Assembly: GCF_001037495.1 (NCBI RefSeq) | Contig: NZ_KQ089822.1 | Coordinates: forward strand, 3,987,938 to 4,051,937 | Length of the DNA: 64,000 nt | Reading direction: 5' to 3' | Origin: Citrobacter sp. MGH106 | Lineage (GTDB): Bacteria; Pseudomonadota; Gammaproteobacteria; Enterobacterales; Enterobacteriaceae | In this document: one piece after another, positions 13,591-27,593 of the stretch | How positions within the stretch are numbered: position 1 is the first letter of the stretch | Layout: every line of letters starts with the position of its first letter | Program-made: the position numbers and the translations under genes | Notes under the pieces: model-generated | Databases searched by the model: none | Seen by the model: the letters and a program-made list of their open reading frames with translations, nothing else | What the model was told of the DNA's origin: nothing

Positions 13591-13614
13591 CTGGTCTAAA
13601 ACCGCTGGGCTATT

Positions 13615-14619
13615 TTAGCGTGTCGCGGAATTCGGTGTCTTCATGTAACGGAAGAAATCGCTGTCCGGACTCATAATCATCACGTCCTGATTACCTTCGA
13701 AGCTCTTCTCGTAAGCACGCAGGCTACGGATGAAGGCGTAGAAGTCAGGATCCTGACTAAATGCGTCGGCAAACAGTTTAGCGGCCTCCGCATCACCTTC
13801 ACCACGCATAATACGGCCCTGGCGCTCAGATTCTGCCAGCGTTTTAGTAACTTCATAGTCCGCTGTTGCGCGCAGTTTTTCCGCTTCTTCCTGACCTTGT
13901 GAACGATGGCGACGCGCTACCGCTTCACGCTCAGCGCGCATACGGTTGTAGATAGCCTCGGACACTTCGGCCGGCAGGTTGATTTGCTTGATACGCACGT
14001 CGACCACTTCGATACCCAACGCCGCCATACTGTTCGGGTTGATGACCGGTACTTTACCGTTCGTTTCAGCCTGAACACGTTCAGCTGCTTCGGCAATTGC
14101 ACTATCCGCCGCAGGGGTCGCTACTTCATCTTCCGTGCCAGCAGATCCGGAGTTCAGCGCGTCACGGACTTCCAGGGTCAGACGACCTCGAGAATCGGTA
14201 ACGATGTCTTTTACATCCAGACGACCGATTTCAGAACGCAGACGGTCAGAGAACTTACGTTTCAACAGAACTTCTGCCTGAGAAACATCACCACCGCCCG
14301 TTGCCAGGTAGTAACGGCTAAAATCGCTGATACGCCATTTAATGTAGGAGTCAACGATCAGGTCTTTCTTCTCTTTGGTAACAAAGCGATCGGCCTGGTT
14401 GTCCATGGTCTGAATACGCGCATCAAGCATTTTCACTGATTCAATAAACGGGATCTTAAAGTGCAAACCCGGTGCAAAAACCAGCGGCTTGTTGTCATCG
14501 TCGCGCAGAACTTTACCAAAGCGCAGCGTAATACCACGCTCGCCTTCTTTGACGACAAAGACAGACATGAACAGAACTACCAGAACGATGATAATAATCG
14601 CAATAACTGACTTACGCAT
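13615..14619 (-). CDS. hflC: HflC, regulator of the FtsH protease
   Basis: HflC pairs with HflK to form the membrane complex that encloses FtsH and modulates its degradation of lambda CII and membrane proteins. The 334-residue protein has an N-terminal membrane anchor (residues about 4-22), then an SPFH/band 7 domain on the periplasmic side with a long charged coiled region (EREAVARRHRSQGQEEAEKL). It follows hflK with a 2-base gap, so translation is probably coupled. Confidence 0.96.
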   Translation of the reverse strand: MRKSVIAIIIIVLVVLFMSVFVVKEGERGITLRFGKVLRDDDNKPLVFAPGLHFKIPFIESVKMLDARIQTMDNQADRFVTKEKKDLIVDSYIKWRISDFSRYYLATGGGDVSQAEVLLKRKFSDRLRSEIGRLDVKDIVTDSRGRLTLEVRDALNSGSAGTEDEVATPAADSAIAEAAERVQAETNGKVPVINPNSMAALGIEVVDVRIKQINLPAEVSEAIYNRMRAEREAVARRHRSQGQEEAEKLRATADYEVTKTLAESERQGRIMRGEGDAEAAKLFADAFSQDPDFYAFIRSLRAYEKSFEGNQDVMIMSPDSDFFRYMKTPNSATR

Positions 14620-14621
14620 CG

Positions 14622-15875
14622 TTATTCCCCCTGACGCTGGTAGTCGTTACGCTGCGCGTTCGCGCGGCGTTGGTCCATAATATCACCCTGACTGGTGGAC
14701 GAAGTGCTGCTTGCTCCAGTACTGGAGGTTGATGCCGGTGGCAGACGCAACAGGTTTGAGCTGCTGTCAGATTTTGCTGCTGGAGCATTTCCGCCTTTAA
14801 GCATCTGATCTAACGGCAGAACCATCAGATTGCCGCCCTTATCGTTAACCAGAACTTTGCGGGTATGGCTCAGCACTTTTTCCATGGTTTCAATATACAG
14901 ACGCTCGCGAGTAATTTGCGGTGCGGCTTTATATTCCGGCAGAATTTTTGCAAAGCGAGCCACTTCACCCTGTGCTTCCAGGATGGTTCGCGTTTTATAT
15001 GCACGCGCTTCTTCAAGAATACGCTGCGCCTGACCATTTGCGCGTGGCTGAACTTCGTTGGTGTACGCTTCAGCTTCACGGATGTATTGCTGCTCGTTTT
15101 CACGTGCTGCGATGGCATCGTCAAACGCGGCTTTCACCTCTTCCGGCGGACGTGCAGCCTGGAAGTTGACGTCCAGCAGAGTAATACCCATGTTGTATGG
15201 ACGAATGGTCTCTTCCAGTTCACGCTGGGTGTCGCTACGAATAACAGTACGCCCTTCGGTCAGAATACGATCCATGGTGTATTTGCCGATAACCCCACGC
15301 AAGGCGCTGTCGGTAGCCTGGCGCAGACTGTCATCAGCACTGGTTACGCTAAACAGGTAACGCTGCGGATCGGTAACACGGTACTGCACGTTCATTTCAA
15401 CGCGCACGACGTTTTCGTCAGATGTCAGCATCACGCCGGATGCAGCAAGCTCACGCACAGCTTCGACGTTTACCGGAGTAACTTCGTCGATAAATGTCGG
15501 TTTCCAGTTCAGACCCGGCTCAACCAGATGGCTGAATTTACCGAAGCGTGTCACCACGCCGCGCTCCGCTTCTTTAATGGTATAGAAACCGCTGGCTGCC
15601 CAGATAATGACAATTGCCGCTGCTGCGATAGTAAAGACCCGTCCTCCCAGTTGTGGACGCGGGCCTTGCGATGAACTACCGCCACCAGAACCTGTACCTT
15701 TACCGCCACCCAGACCACCGAGTTTTTTACTCAGTTTGCGGAAGATATCATCAAGATCGGGAGGTCCCTGCTCACGACCACCTTTGTTTCCATTTCCCTC
15801 AGGGTTGCCGCCAGGTTTGCTGCTTCCCCAGGGGTCGCGGTCTTGTCCGTTATTACCGGGCTGATTCCACGCCAT
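14622..15875 (-). CDS. hflK: HflK, regulator of the FtsH protease
   Basis: HflK is the larger partner of HflC in the SPFH-type FtsH-modulating complex. The 417-residue protein begins with a glycine- and proline-rich cytoplasmic tail (about residues 1-78), one membrane segment (about 80-98), then the SPFH domain and a low-complexity serine/threonine-rich C-terminus (STSSTGASSTSSTSQGD). E. coli has 419 residues. It lies between hflX and hflC in the leftward superoperon. Confidence 0.96.
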   Translation of the reverse strand: MAWNQPGNNGQDRDPWGSSKPGGNPEGNGNKGGREQGPPDLDDIFRKLSKKLGGLGGGKGTGSGGGSSSQGPRPQLGGRVFTIAAAAIVIIWAASGFYTIKEAERGVVTRFGKFSHLVEPGLNWKPTFIDEVTPVNVEAVRELAASGVMLTSDENVVRVEMNVQYRVTDPQRYLFSVTSADDSLRQATDSALRGVIGKYTMDRILTEGRTVIRSDTQRELEETIRPYNMGITLLDVNFQAARPPEEVKAAFDDAIAARENEQQYIREAEAYTNEVQPRANGQAQRILEEARAYKTRTILEAQGEVARFAKILPEYKAAPQITRERLYIETMEKVLSHTRKVLVNDKGGNLMVLPLDQMLKGGNAPAAKSDSSSNLLRLPPASTSSTGASSTSSTSQGDIMDQRRANAQRNDYQRQGE

Positions 15876-16001
15876 GTTTGTGCTCCATATTTGTTATGCG
15901 GTGATATACCCCGTTTTTTGCACTACAGGAGCGTTACCGCCTTCCTGCAACCCAAAATTCGATGAGTATTGGGCAAAAAATCCCCAGGCATTTCCTCCCG
16001 G

Positions 16002-17282
16002 TCAGACGATGTAATCTGCCAGGGTCGGTTCTTGTTTACAGAGGCGACGCCAGTCAACGATCGGCATACGAACTTGCAGACCTACGCTGCCATCCTCCTC
16101 CATCCACTCTTTTTCTATTGCCTGAAGTTGGTAAAACCGGCTTCTCAGACGCCCTTCCTGCGGCGGTAAACGCAACGTATGCTGCGCAACCTCACCGGAA
16201 AGCCGCTCTGTCAAAGCCTGAAAAAGTTGTGGTATACCAATGCCAGTTTGCGCAGAAACCCAAACGCGGATTGGTTTATTCTCTTCATCTCTGTCGATAC
16301 GCGGTTCAAAATCATCCAGCATATCGATTTTATTCATCACCAGCAGGGTCGGGATCTCGTGCGCGTCGATCTCTTCGAGAACCGTATCCACAGCCTGAAT
16401 ATTTTCCTGCACACGGAAATCTGCCGCATCAATAACGTGCAGCAGCAATGTCGCCTGACGCGTCTCCTGCAAGGTGGCTTTAAACGCCGCCACCAGGTCG
16501 TGCGGCAAATGACGTATAAACCCGACGGTATCCGCCAGCACAGTTTCACCGACATCCGCTACGTCTATACGACGTAGTGTAGGATCCAGGGTCGCAAACA
16601 GTTGATCTGCTGCGTAGACCCGGGCTTCGGTTATCTGGTTGAACAAGGTGGATTTTCCGGCGTTGGTATATCCCACCAGTGATACGGTTGGGACATCCGC
16701 TTTCTTGCGCGACTGCCGCCCCTGCTCACGTTGCTTTTCAACTTTTTCCAGGCGCGACTGTATCTGCAAAATGCGATTACGCAGCAAACGACGGTCGGTT
16801 TCGAGCTGGGTTTCACCCGGACCACGCAAACCAATACCGCCCTTTTGCCTTTCAAGGTGAGTCCAGCCACGGACCAGGCGTGTAGCCATATGACGCAACT
16901 GCGCCAGTTCAACCTGCAACTTACCCTCATGGGTACGTGCACGCTGGGCAAAAATATCTAAAATGAGGCCAGTCCTGTCGATGACAAGACACTGGCATAA
17001 CTGTTCCAGGTTACGTTCCTGGGCAGGGCTTAGAGCATGATCAAAAATCACCACCGCAGCGCCTGTCGCTTTCACGGCTTCCGCAATTTCGATTGCCTTA
17101 CCTTCACCAACAAAAAACTTCGGGTGCGGTGCTTTACGGCTCCCGGTAATCACCTGCATTGCTTCGACACCGGCGGAAGAAACCAGAGATTCAAACTCCT
17201 GGAGATCTTCCATATCTTTGTCTTGCGAAAAATAGATGTGTACCAGTACCGCCTGCTCACCGGCATCATAACGGTCAAACAA
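16002..17282 (-). CDS. hflX: Ribosome-associated GTPase HflX
   Basis: HflX binds the 50S subunit and splits stalled 70S ribosomes, notably after heat stress. The 426-residue protein has the N-terminal HflX domain with a glycine-rich linker ([18 protein letters not shown]) and the GTPase motifs GYTNAGKST (G1), DTVGFI (G3) and NKID (G4). The start is TTG at 17282, the same rare start I recall for E. coli hflX, and gives the family length. It follows hfq in the superoperon. Confidence 0.95.
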   Translation of the reverse strand: MFDRYDAGEQAVLVHIYFSQDKDMEDLQEFESLVSSAGVEAMQVITGSRKAPHPKFFVGEGKAIEIAEAVKATGAAVVIFDHALSPAQERNLEQLCQCLVIDRTGLILDIFAQRARTHEGKLQVELAQLRHMATRLVRGWTHLERQKGGIGLRGPGETQLETDRRLLRNRILQIQSRLEKVEKQREQGRQSRKKADVPTVSLVGYTNAGKSTLFNQITEARVYAADQLFATLDPTLRRIDVADVGETVLADTVGFIRHLPHDLVAAFKATLQETRQATLLLHVIDAADFRVQENIQAVDTVLEEIDAHEIPTLLVMNKIDMLDDFEPRIDRDEENKPIRVWVSAQTGIGIPQLFQALTERLSGEVAQHTLRLPPQEGRLRSRFYQLQAIEKEWMEEDGSVGLQVRMPIVDWRRLCKQEPTLADYIV

Positions 17283-17355
17283 GCGTCAACCCCTTAATAT
17301 ATATCAACGGGGAACGCAGGATCTCTGGCTCCCCGTGTGTAAAACAGCCAAAACC

Positions 17356-17676
<321 letters not shown>

Positions 17677-17748
17677 TTATATGCTTATTTGTACTTTGAA
17701 CCTTTCGATTCTGAAAAATTGCGCACGATACGTTTCAATTGTACACAT

Positions 17749-18699
17749 TCAGTTCGCGATAGCACCAACAACCTGTAATACTTCGTTTCGCGCCTGGTCA
17801 GGCTTTTCACTGTCAAGCCAGTGCACCCCATCCCAACCACGCAACCAGGTTACCTGCCGCTTCGCCAACTGCCTCGTGGCGCAAACACCTCTATAAACCA
17901 TTTCATCATATGAGATTTCACCTTCAATGTATGACCACATCTGGCGATACCCAACACAACGAATGGAAGGCAAATCCGTATGCAAATCTCCTCGGGCAAA
18001 AAGCGCCCGGACTTCTGCTTCAAAACCTGAAGCTAACATCTGATGAAAACGCTGCTCAATTCGCTGATGGAGCAGTTCACGGCTCGCCGGGGCGATAGCA
18101 AACTGATGCACCTGATACGGCAAAGCATCTCCTGACGTTTGCGTCAGCTCCGTTAAAGTTTTACCCGAAATGAAAAAAACTTCCAGTGCCCGGGAAAGTC
18201 TTTGCGGATCATTTGGATGAATCCGCGCTGCGGCAACAGGATCAATCTCCTGAAGCTGCCGATGTAACGCGTCCCACCCAAGCTCTGCCGCCTGCTGTTC
18301 AATTCTGGCCCTGACCTCCGGATCCGCCGACGGTAACGGCGACAACCCCTCAAGCAAGGCTTTGAAATATAACATTGTGCCGCCTACTAACAGCGGGATA
18401 CGCCCCGCTGCAGTAATATCAGCCATCTCGGCTAGCGCATCTCGACGAAAATCCGCAGCAGAATACGCCTGTGCCGGATCGCGAATATCCAGCAATCGGT
18501 GCGGTGCAGCCTTTAGCTCTTCAGCATCGGGCTTGGCGGTACCGATATCCATCCCCTTGTAAATAAGGGCGGAATCAACGCTTATCAACTCTACAGGCAA
18601 AACTTTACGCAATTCAATTGCTAATGCCGTTTTACCAGAGGCCGTTGGCCCCATTAAAAAAATTGCCTTTGGCAGGCTCGCCTTACTGATATCACTCAT
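17749..18699 (-). CDS. miaA: tRNA dimethylallyltransferase
   Basis: MiaA adds a dimethylallyl group to N6 of A37 in tRNAs that read codons starting with U, the first step to ms2i6A. The P-loop GPTASGKT is near residue 17; the [16 protein letters not shown] and [13 protein letters not shown] segments are the family signatures. Length is 316 residues. Its start overlaps the mutL stop by 8 bases, suggesting translational coupling. Confidence 0.96.
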   Translation of the reverse strand: MSDISKASLPKAIFLMGPTASGKTALAIELRKVLPVELISVDSALIYKGMDIGTAKPDAEELKAAPHRLLDIRDPAQAYSAADFRRDALAEMADITAAGRIPLLVGGTMLYFKALLEGLSPLPSADPEVRARIEQQAAELGWDALHRQLQEIDPVAAARIHPNDPQRLSRALEVFFISGKTLTELTQTSGDALPYQVHQFAIAPASRELLHQRIEQRFHQMLASGFEAEVRALFARGDLHTDLPSIRCVGYRQMWSYIEGEISYDEMVYRGVCATRQLAKRQVTWLRGWDGVHWLDSEKPDQARNEVLQVVGAIAN

Positions 18700-20554
18700 G
18701 TTTCAGGGCGTTCATTACCGAATGTAAATCAACAGGTTGTAACAGACCACCCGGCGGCGCCTTCACAAGCTGCGGACAGAGCCGCTCAACATCCGCCAAC
18801 AGCGTAATAGCCTGAGCCATGCTCCACTGCGGATGTTCACTCATCAGGTTACGCGCAATCCACTGTGCAATGTTGCCATGTTCGAATACGGACTGCTGCG
18901 CCAGGTAGCCTATCAGTTCAGGAATCAAGATTTGTAAATTTTGTTGGCGTAAGGGTAAAGGCACTGCTCGGATGGTCACATGCTGCGCATCCAACTGAAA
19001 TTCAATGCCCAAATCCGCCAACTGGCTTTGCGCTTTTTGCAAAGCCGCCTTTTCATCTGCGCTCACTTTCAAACGCAACGGGATCAGCAATGGCTGAGCA
19101 CAAACAGGTCCCTGTCCCGGCGTCAACTGCGCCTGACGCAACCAACGTTCAGCTACCGGTAGCGCCAACAGCCGGATATGTCCGTCACATTCGAGTAACG
19201 CACAGTCTGCACCGACGATTGTCAGGACTCGGCCAAAACTTTGGCTGTGTCCGGCAAGAGAAGACTCTGCCACGTTGGGTACAGCGGATTTGTGCGTTGG
19301 AACCGGAGCAGGTGTCTGAAGTAGTTGTTGGTAAACTTCACCCTGTTGCTTTTGATACCCAGGCTGAGCATGCGGCCAACTGGCAGATGCCTGGCGACCG
19401 CCACCACTCCCTGCCGATACGGAATAACGCGGCGTAGTGGGTTCACGTGCTGGCGCAGGTTCTGCAAAGTGATTACGTCCCGCCGCAACCCGGTTTTCCG
19501 GGATATGCCTTGGTAGAGGATCTTCATCACCCTCCAACGGAAGCGATGTTTCAAGCTGTTGTTGCAGTACGCTCAGCACCCCCTGATAGATAAAATCATG
19601 CACCAGGCGGGACTGATGGAAGCGGACTTCATGTTTGGCAGGATGCACATTTACATCCACCTGATGCGGGTCAATTTCCAGATACAAGACAAATGCGGGT
19701 TGTTGATCGGCCCCTAACTTGTCTTCGCAGGCCTGGCGGATAGCGTGGTTAATCAGCCGGTCACGCATCATACGACCATTCACGTAGCAGTACTGAATTT
19801 CTGCCAATGCCGCAGTGGTGTGATTCGGGTCAGCTACCCAGCCCCGCAACGTCAAATCGCCATGCTGCCACTCAATAGCCAGCGCCTGCTCCAGAAATGG
19901 CGTGCCACAAATAGCGCCCAGTCGACGCTCTTTTTGCCCATCGGCTGTCACCGCGCGGTACTGGCGCATTATTTTACCGTTGTGTGACAAATTAATCGTC
20001 ACGTCAAAACGCGCCAGCGCAATGCGTCGGATGATTTCGTCAATATGATTAAACTCGGTTTTCTCGGTGCGCATGAACTTGCGCCGCGCTGGCGTGTTGT
20101 AGAATAAATCCAGCACTTCCAGCGTAGTACCCACCGGATGCGCAGCAGGTTTAACCGTCACGTCCATATCGCGCCCTTCAGCATACGCCTGCCAGGCTTC
20201 GGGTTGTTCTTGTGTACGGGACGTCAGGGTTAAACGTGAGACAGAGCTGATACTTGCCAGCGCCTCCCCGCGAAACCCGAGACTAACGATAGCCTCGAGA
20301 TCGTCAAGTGAGGCTATTTTACTGGTGGCATGGCGAGCCAGCGCCAGCGCCAGCTCGTCTTTTTTGATACCACAGCCATTGTCACGAATGCGGATAAGCT
20401 TTGCACCACCGCGTTCGATATCAATATCAATACGTGTAGCACCCGCATCAAGGCTGTTTTCCACCAGTTCTTTTACTACCGACGCAGGCCGTTCTACCAC
20501 CTCACCTGCGGCAATCTGGTTCGCCAGCTGTGGCGGTAGAACCTGAATCGGCAT
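18692..20554 (-). CDS. mutL: DNA mismatch repair protein MutL
   Basis: MutL links mismatch recognition by MutS to incision by MutH and unwinding by UvrD. The N-terminal GHKL ATPase domain (residues 1-330) shows [18 protein letters not shown] and [11 protein letters not shown] variable proline-rich linker (about 340-430) precedes the C-terminal dimerisation domain. There are 620 residues, a few more than E. coli, with the difference in the linker. It overlaps miaA and follows amiB by 9 bases. Confidence 0.96.
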   Translation of the reverse strand: MPIQVLPPQLANQIAAGEVVERPASVVKELVENSLDAGATRIDIDIERGGAKLIRIRDNGCGIKKDELALALARHATSKIASLDDLEAIVSLGFRGEALASISSVSRLTLTSRTQEQPEAWQAYAEGRDMDVTVKPAAHPVGTTLEVLDLFYNTPARRKFMRTEKTEFNHIDEIIRRIALARFDVTINLSHNGKIMRQYRAVTADGQKERRLGAICGTPFLEQALAIEWQHGDLTLRGWVADPNHTTAALAEIQYCYVNGRMMRDRLINHAIRQACEDKLGADQQPAFVLYLEIDPHQVDVNVHPAKHEVRFHQSRLVHDFIYQGVLSVLQQQLETSLPLEGDEDPLPRHIPENRVAAGRNHFAEPAPAREPTTPRYSVSAGSGGGRQASASWPHAQPGYQKQQGEVYQQLLQTPAPVPTHKSAVPNVAESSLAGHSQSFGRVLTIVGADCALLECDGHIRLLALPVAERWLRQAQLTPGQGPVCAQPLLIPLRLKVSADEKAALQKAQSQLADLGIEFQLDAQHVTIRAVPLPLRQQNLQILIPELIGYLAQQSVFEHGNIAQWIARNLMSEHPQWSMAQAITLLADVERLCPQLVKAPPGGLLQPVDLHSVMNALKHE

Positions 20555-20563
20555 GGCTAATCC

Positions 20564-21892
20564 TTAATTTGTTAACGTATCACCCGGTGATACAGCGCTG
20601 GCTGTTTGTGACGGTGCGCCCTGCGGCCCCGTTTGCATAGGGTGCGCCAGGAAGTAGTTACGCAACCCTTTATAAATCGCCTCTGCCAGTTGCTGCTGAT
20701 AATCATCGCTCGCCAGCAGGCGCTCTTCACTGTTGTTACTGATAAAACCGGTTTCAACCAGTACTGACGGGATATCAGGCGAGCGTAATACGCCAAGGCT
20801 GGCGTGCTCTGGTCGACGTTTGTGCATCGAACCAATACGCTCTAACTGGCCGATCATACTGGTCGCCACATCATACCCTACGCGCTGTGAATGACCGAAC
20901 TGCAGGTCCAGCACCGCCTGGCTTAAGTACGGATCGGACTGACTGTTTGCCAGCACATCCCCCGCACCACCCAACAGCTCAGATTGCTTCTCATGCTGTT
21001 CCAGCCAGCCGGCCATTTCACTGTTGGCACGACGGTTTGACAGTACCCACACGGAAGCGCCGGTGGCATCCCGGTTTGGTGCAGCATCCGCATGAATAGA
21101 GACCAGGAAATTGGCATTTTGTTTACGAGCGACGTCAGAACGCCCCATCACCGAAATGAAGTAATCGCCATCACGGGTAAGCACGCCTTTAAACATCGGG
21201 TCGTCATTCAGCAAGCTACGCAGCTTACGCACAACCGCGATAGTGACGTTTTTCTCCCGCGTACCGCCAGGCCCGATAGCGCCGGGATCTTGCCCACCGT
21301 GTCCTGCATCGATAGCGATAACGACTTTATCGCCATTGTTGTTGGTCGCCCGGGCGGCAGGTCGCGTGACCGTATTGCTGTTGGTCACGGCAGTTGTACG
21401 ATTGCTTTCCGTTTTAAACGGATTGCGTGCAGGCTCAACCGAACGCGGGGCAACAACCGGCGCTTCAACACGCTTCACGACCACTGGTGGAGGTGGAGGC
21501 GGTGGAGCATCGGCTTTGATCGTAAACACGACAGTATAGTTACCACCGTTTTGCCGTTTCACGGCTTCAGCTTTCCCGTTTTCGGTTAAATCGACGACCA
21601 GCCGCAGAGACTGCGCGTCATTCGGCGTGCCGGAGCGGATCGCCTTCACCAGATTATTGCCACTAAACAGCAGCGGTAATCCCTGAATCACACCGGATTG
21701 TTTGATATCCAGCGCGACAGTTCGTTTCCCGTCCTGCGATACGCTGTATTCAGGATCGCCAATAAAACTTAACGTGATCCGCGCCTGTTGGTCGCCGTTG
21801 GAAACCTGAAGATCCGAGAGGCTGGCGGCCCCTGCCTGCGCGCACAGCAGGACCAGGGTTGCCATCAGCCAGTTTCTGATGCGATAAATCAT
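20564..21892 (-). CDS. amiB: N-acetylmuramoyl-L-alanine amidase AmiB
   Basis: AmiB cleaves the amide bond between MurNAc and the stem peptide to split septal murein, activated by EnvC. The 442-residue precursor has a signal peptide ([16 protein letters not shown]), an AMIN septum-targeting domain (about 25-130), a linker rich in Pro and Val, and the zinc-dependent Amidase_3 domain with [19 protein letters not shown] and VETGFISN. E. coli has 445 residues. It follows tsaE by 16 bases. Confidence 0.95.
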   Translation of the reverse strand: MIYRIRNWLMATLVLLCAQAGAASLSDLQVSNGDQQARITLSFIGDPEYSVSQDGKRTVALDIKQSGVIQGLPLLFSGNNLVKAIRSGTPNDAQSLRLVVDLTENGKAEAVKRQNGGNYTVVFTIKADAPPPPPPPVVVKRVEAPVVAPRSVEPARNPFKTESNRTTAVTNSNTVTRPAARATNNNGDKVVIAIDAGHGGQDPGAIGPGGTREKNVTIAVVRKLRSLLNDDPMFKGVLTRDGDYFISVMGRSDVARKQNANFLVSIHADAAPNRDATGASVWVLSNRRANSEMAGWLEQHEKQSELLGGAGDVLANSQSDPYLSQAVLDLQFGHSQRVGYDVATSMIGQLERIGSMHKRRPEHASLGVLRSPDIPSVLVETGFISNNSEERLLASDDYQQQLAEAIYKGLRNYFLAHPMQTGPQGAPSQTASAVSPGDTLTN

Positions 21893-21908
21893 CCCGCCAC
21901 CCTTAAGA

Positions 21909-23887
<1,979 letters not shown>

Positions 23888-23889
<2 letters not shown>

Positions 23890-25027
23890 GTCAGAGCCCC
23901 TCGATCTCAATCAGTTAGCGCAAAATATTAAGCAGTGGGGGCTGGAACTTGGCTTTCAGCAGGTCGGTATTGCCGATACCAACCTTAGCGAAGCCGAACC
24001 CAAACTGCAGGCATGGCTGGATAAACACTATCACGGCGAGATGGACTGGATGGCCCGTCACGGCATGATGCGTGCTCGTCCCCAGGAGTTATTGCCCGGG
24101 ACTTTACGCGTCATTAGCGTACGAATGAACTATCTCCCTGCCAACGCGGCCTTTGCCAGCACCTTAAAGAATCCGACCCTGGGCTACGTCAGTCGATACG
24201 CACTGGGGCGTGACTACCATAAACTACTGCGTAACCGCTTAAAAAAACTGGGAGAGATGATTCAGCAACACTGTGTTTCGCTGAATTTTAGACCTTTTGT
24301 TGATTCTGCGCCTATTCTTGAGCGTCCACTGGCGGAAAAAGCCGGGCTTGGATGGACAGGTAAGCACTCACTTATCCTTAACCGTGAAGCCGGTTCATTT
24401 TTCTTTTTGGGTGAGTTACTGGTTGATTTACCTTTGCCAGTGGATCTGCCAGCAGAAGAAGGATGTGGGAAGTGTGTCGCCTGCATGACCATCTGCCCGA
24501 CTGGTGCGATCGTTGAGCCGTACACCGTAGATGCCCGCCGCTGCATTTCTTATCTCACCATTGAGCTGGAGGGTGCAATTCCGCAAGAATTTCGCCCACT
24601 GCTGGGAAATAGGATCTATGGCTGCGATGACTGCCAGCTCATTTGTCCCTGGAATCGCTATTCGCAGTTAACCGTCGAAGACGACTTTAGCCCACGCAAA
24701 CAACTCCACGCCCCAGAGTTAATTGAACTGTTTAGCTGGAGCGAAGCGTGGTTTTTAAAAGTCACAGAAGGTTCTGCCATTCGTCGTATTGGTCACTTGC
24801 GCTGGCTACGAAATATCGCCGTCGCGCTGGGTAATGCCCCCTGGGATGGGGCTGTTATCAATGCGCTGGAAAATCGCCGAGGTGAGCACCCACTTCTCGA
24901 TGAGCACATAGAATGGGCGATTGCGCAGCAAATTGAGAAGCGAAATGCCTGCGTGGTTGAAGTGCAACTGCCGAAGAAGCAGCGCCTGGTCAGGGTCATT
25001 GAAAAAGGCTTGCCACGTGACGCTTAA
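23888..25027 (+). CDS. queG: Epoxyqueuosine reductase
   Basis: QueG reduces epoxyqueuosine to queuosine in the wobble position of tRNA, using cobalamin and two [4Fe-4S] clusters. Both cluster motifs are visible: CGKCVACMTICPTGAI and CDDCQLICPWN. The ATG at 23888 (MSEPLDLNQLAQ) gives 379 residues as in E. coli; a longer upstream reading frame is an open extension inside nnr. It is divergent from nnr, so its ribosome-binding site must lie inside the nnr coding sequence. Confidence 0.95.
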
Positions 25028-25296
25028 GTCATCCACAGCTTGTGTATAAAAATAAAAACACATTGATATTCAAGAGGGAAAAAATCGTCAAGTGATCGCA
25101 TTAACAGTTTGAAATGATAATTAATTCAACGTATTCAATTAATTACAAAGATACTATTCACCCGGCTAAGTTTTTTGCATTCCAGGAATAATATCCGAAC
25201 CTGTGGATAAGTCTGTTTACAAGAGTATGTCAAAGACAAAAGAAAACAGCCCCAACGCGATAATTCGTTGTGGATATGTTTATTGAGATAAGAATT
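25028..25296. other. datA: Probable datA locus (DnaA titration site)
   Basis: This 269-base spacer between queG and the tRNA-Gly genes occupies the position I recall for E. coli datA beside glyVXY. Two perfect DnaA boxes are seen on the minus strand: TTATACACA (25041-25049) and TTATCCACA (25202-25210). Two boxes have one mismatch: 25029-25037 on the plus strand and 25269-25277 on the minus strand. An IHF-like match lies at 25056-25068. datA binds many DnaA molecules and, with IHF, promotes DnaA-ATP hydrolysis. Confidence 0.75.
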
Positions 25297-25372
<76 letters not shown>

Positions 25373-25409
25373 TTGGGTGTGTCTGTGCCTGATAAGCACT
25401 TTCAAATTT

Positions 25410-25485
<76 letters not shown>

Positions 25486-25547
25486 ACAATCTTCGATGAA
25501 ATTTGTTGCTGTCGTAATTCGCATTTCTGCGTCGTTACGGGAGGCGC

Positions 25548-25575
25548 ATTATACGAGAAATCCGTTTAGCTGCAA
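25548..25575 (-). promoter_or_regulatory. Promoter of the tRNA-Gly operon
   Basis: On the minus strand a -35 TTGCAG and a perfect -10 TATAAT are separated by 16 bases and followed by a GC-rich discriminator (GCGCCTCCC), as in stable RNA promoters under stringent control. Confidence 0.8.
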
Positions 25576-25684
25576 CCCCCCTGAATACGTTTTTTTTAAA
25601 AACTCGTTCAAGTGATTACTTTGCAGTCAAGCTGAACAATTTAACGTCAAATACCCGGTTACGCAAGCGCACCGGGCATAGAAA

Positions 25685-26230
25685 TCAAAGCTTAATAAAA
25701 TGCTCGCGATAGTAAGCAAGCTCAGCAACCGACTCGCGGATATCGTCCATCGCCTGATGCGTTCCCTGCTTTGTTAAACCATCAAGGATCTCTGGCTTCC
25801 AGCGACGGGCCAGCTCTTTCAGAGTACTAACGTCCAGATAACGATAATGGAAATACGCTTCCAGTTCCGGCATGTATTTAAACAGGAAGCGGCGATCCTG
25901 ACCGATACTGTTGCCGCAAATAGGTGATTTCCCTTCCGGAACCCACTCTTTTAAAAATGCTAACGTCGCAAGCTCAGCTTCACGATCACCCATCGTGCTC
26001 GCCTTTACGCGCTCCACCAACCCACTACCTGTATGCGTTCTGACGTTCCAGTCATCCATTAATGCCAGCTGTTCATCAGACTGATGTACCGCAATTGTTG
26101 GTCCTTCAGCCAGAATATTCAGATTGGCGTCAGTCACCAGGGTAGCGATCTCAATGATGCGATCGCGCTCGGGATCCAGACCGGTCATCTCCAGATCGAT
26201 CCAAATCAGGTTGTTTTCATTGGCACTCAT
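25685..26230 (-). CDS. orn: Oligoribonuclease
   Basis: Orn degrades very short RNAs, mainly dinucleotides, to mononucleotides and is essential in E. coli. It is a DEDDh exonuclease with motifs [10 protein letters not shown], the SIGQDRRFL segment and [10 protein letters not shown]. The ATG at 26230 ([12 protein letters not shown]) gives 181 residues; an upstream in-frame ATG adds 15 residues with no family support. It diverges from rsgA across a structured 218-base gap. Confidence 0.96.
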   Translation of the reverse strand: MSANENNLIWIDLEMTGLDPERDRIIEIATLVTDANLNILAEGPTIAVHQSDEQLALMDDWNVRTHTGSGLVERVKASTMGDREAELATLAFLKEWVPEGKSPICGNSIGQDRRFLFKYMPELEAYFHYRYLDVSTLKELARRWKPEILDGLTKQGTHQAMDDIRESVAELAYYREHFIKL

Positions 26231-26261
26231 GCTATTTTCCACCCTTCTTACGTGACGATAC

Positions 26262-26378
26262 GCGAAACCATTCATGCTGCATCAAGGCGGCAAGGAAAGA
26301 AACCCTGAGGGCGTAGAAAACTATGTGGCCTGGGTTTCTGAGCATAGCCAGTGCTGGGGCAGCGTGAAGGATGAAGCG
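26262..26378. repeat. ERIC-like structured repeat between orn and rsgA
   Basis: The segment has GCATCAAGGCGGCAAGG near its left end and GAAGGATGA near its right end, both resembling the outer ends of ERIC units. Inside, AGAAACCC (26298-26305) and GGGTTTCT (26332-26339) pair around a smaller hairpin. The diagnostic ERIC centre is not present, so this is a variant or remnant at best. Confidence 0.4.
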
Positions 26379-26448
26379 TATATATTCATCTAAAATTGCG
26401 TGTATCATAGATGTTTTGCCCATAATGGGCGATCAGGAGCCAGTACGA

Positions 26449-27501
26449 TTGAGTAAAAATAAACTCTCCAAAGGCCAACAGCGCCGCGTGAACGCAAATC
26501 ACCAGCGTCGTCTTAAAACGTCCACGGAGAAACCCGACTACGACGACAACTTGTTTGGCGAAACCGCTGAAGGCATTGTTATCAGCCGTTTTGGTATGCA
26601 TGCCGACGTGGAATCTGCTGATGGTGAAATTCACCGCTGCAACATCCGCCGTACAATTCGTTCGCTGGTTACCGGCGATCGCGTGGTCTGGCGTCCGGGT
26701 AAAACGGCAGCCGAAGGTGTCAATGTTAAAGGGATCGTTGAAGCGGTACATGAGCGCACTTCCGTTCTCACACGCCCGGATTTTTATGACGGCGTGAAGC
26801 CCATTGCTGCCAACATTGACCAAATCGTTATTGTCTCAGCCATCTTACCTGAACTGTCATTAAATATTATCGACAGGTATCTGGTGGCCTGCGAAACGTT
26901 ACAGGTTGAGCCAATTATCGTACTCAACAAAATCGATCTGCTGGACGACGAAAGCATGGCTTTCGTAAATGAGCAGATGGATATCTATCGCAATATTGGC
27001 TATCGCGTATTGTTGGTATCAAGCCGCACAAAAGACGGTCTGAAACCGCTTGAAGAGGCATTGACCGATCGTATCAGCATTTTCGCCGGTCAGTCTGGCG
27101 TAGGTAAATCCAGCCTACTCAACAACCTGCTTGGCCTGCAGGAAGAAATCCTGACCAATGATGTCTCCGACAACTCCGGCCTTGGACAACACACGACTAC
27201 CGCTTCTCGCCTGTACCACTTCCCGCACGGCGGTGACGTCATCGACTCCCCCGGCGTACGTGAGTTTGGGCTGTGGCACCTTGAACCGGAACAAATCACG
27301 CACGGCTTTGTCGAATTCCATGATTACCTGGGCCATTGCAAATACCGCGACTGCAAACATGATGCAGATCCAGGCTGCGCTATCCGTGAAGCTGTAGAGA
27401 AAGGGGCGATAGCCGAAGTTCGCTTTGAGAATTATCACCGTATCCTCGAAAGCATGGCTCAGGTAAAAACGCGTAAAAACTTTTCTGATACAGACAACTG
27501 A
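26449..27501 (+). CDS. rsgA: Ribosome small subunit GTPase RsgA
   Basis: RsgA is a circularly permuted GTPase that acts in late 30S maturation. An N-terminal OB-fold domain (about 35-110) is followed by NKIDLL (G4), [10 protein letters not shown] (G1), the DSPGVREFG (G3) region and a zinc-binding domain with CKYRDCKH and a later Cys. The start is TTG at 26449 ([12 protein letters not shown] follows), preceded by CAGGAG; this gives 350 residues as in E. coli, whereas upstream ATG codons add unrelated sequence. It is followed by psd. Confidence 0.94.
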   Translation: MSKNKLSKGQQRRVNANHQRRLKTSTEKPDYDDNLFGETAEGIVISRFGMHADVESADGEIHRCNIRRTIRSLVTGDRVVWRPGKTAAEGVNVKGIVEAVHERTSVLTRPDFYDGVKPIAANIDQIVIVSAILPELSLNIIDRYLVACETLQVEPIIVLNKIDLLDDESMAFVNEQMDIYRNIGYRVLLVSSRTKDGLKPLEEALTDRISIFAGQSGVGKSSLLNNLLGLQEEILTNDVSDNSGLGQHTTTASRLYHFPHGGDVIDSPGVREFGLWHLEPEQITHGFVEFHDYLGHCKYRDCKHDADPGCAIREAVEKGAIAEVRFENYHRILESMAQVKTRKNFSDTDN

Positions 27502-27593
27502 CAACTAAGCTAAGCATCGCTAGAATCGTCCCCTTTTTTCCAGGATCCGGCCCACACGCTGGATCAGGAACAAATTATGGCCTGGAGGCTACC

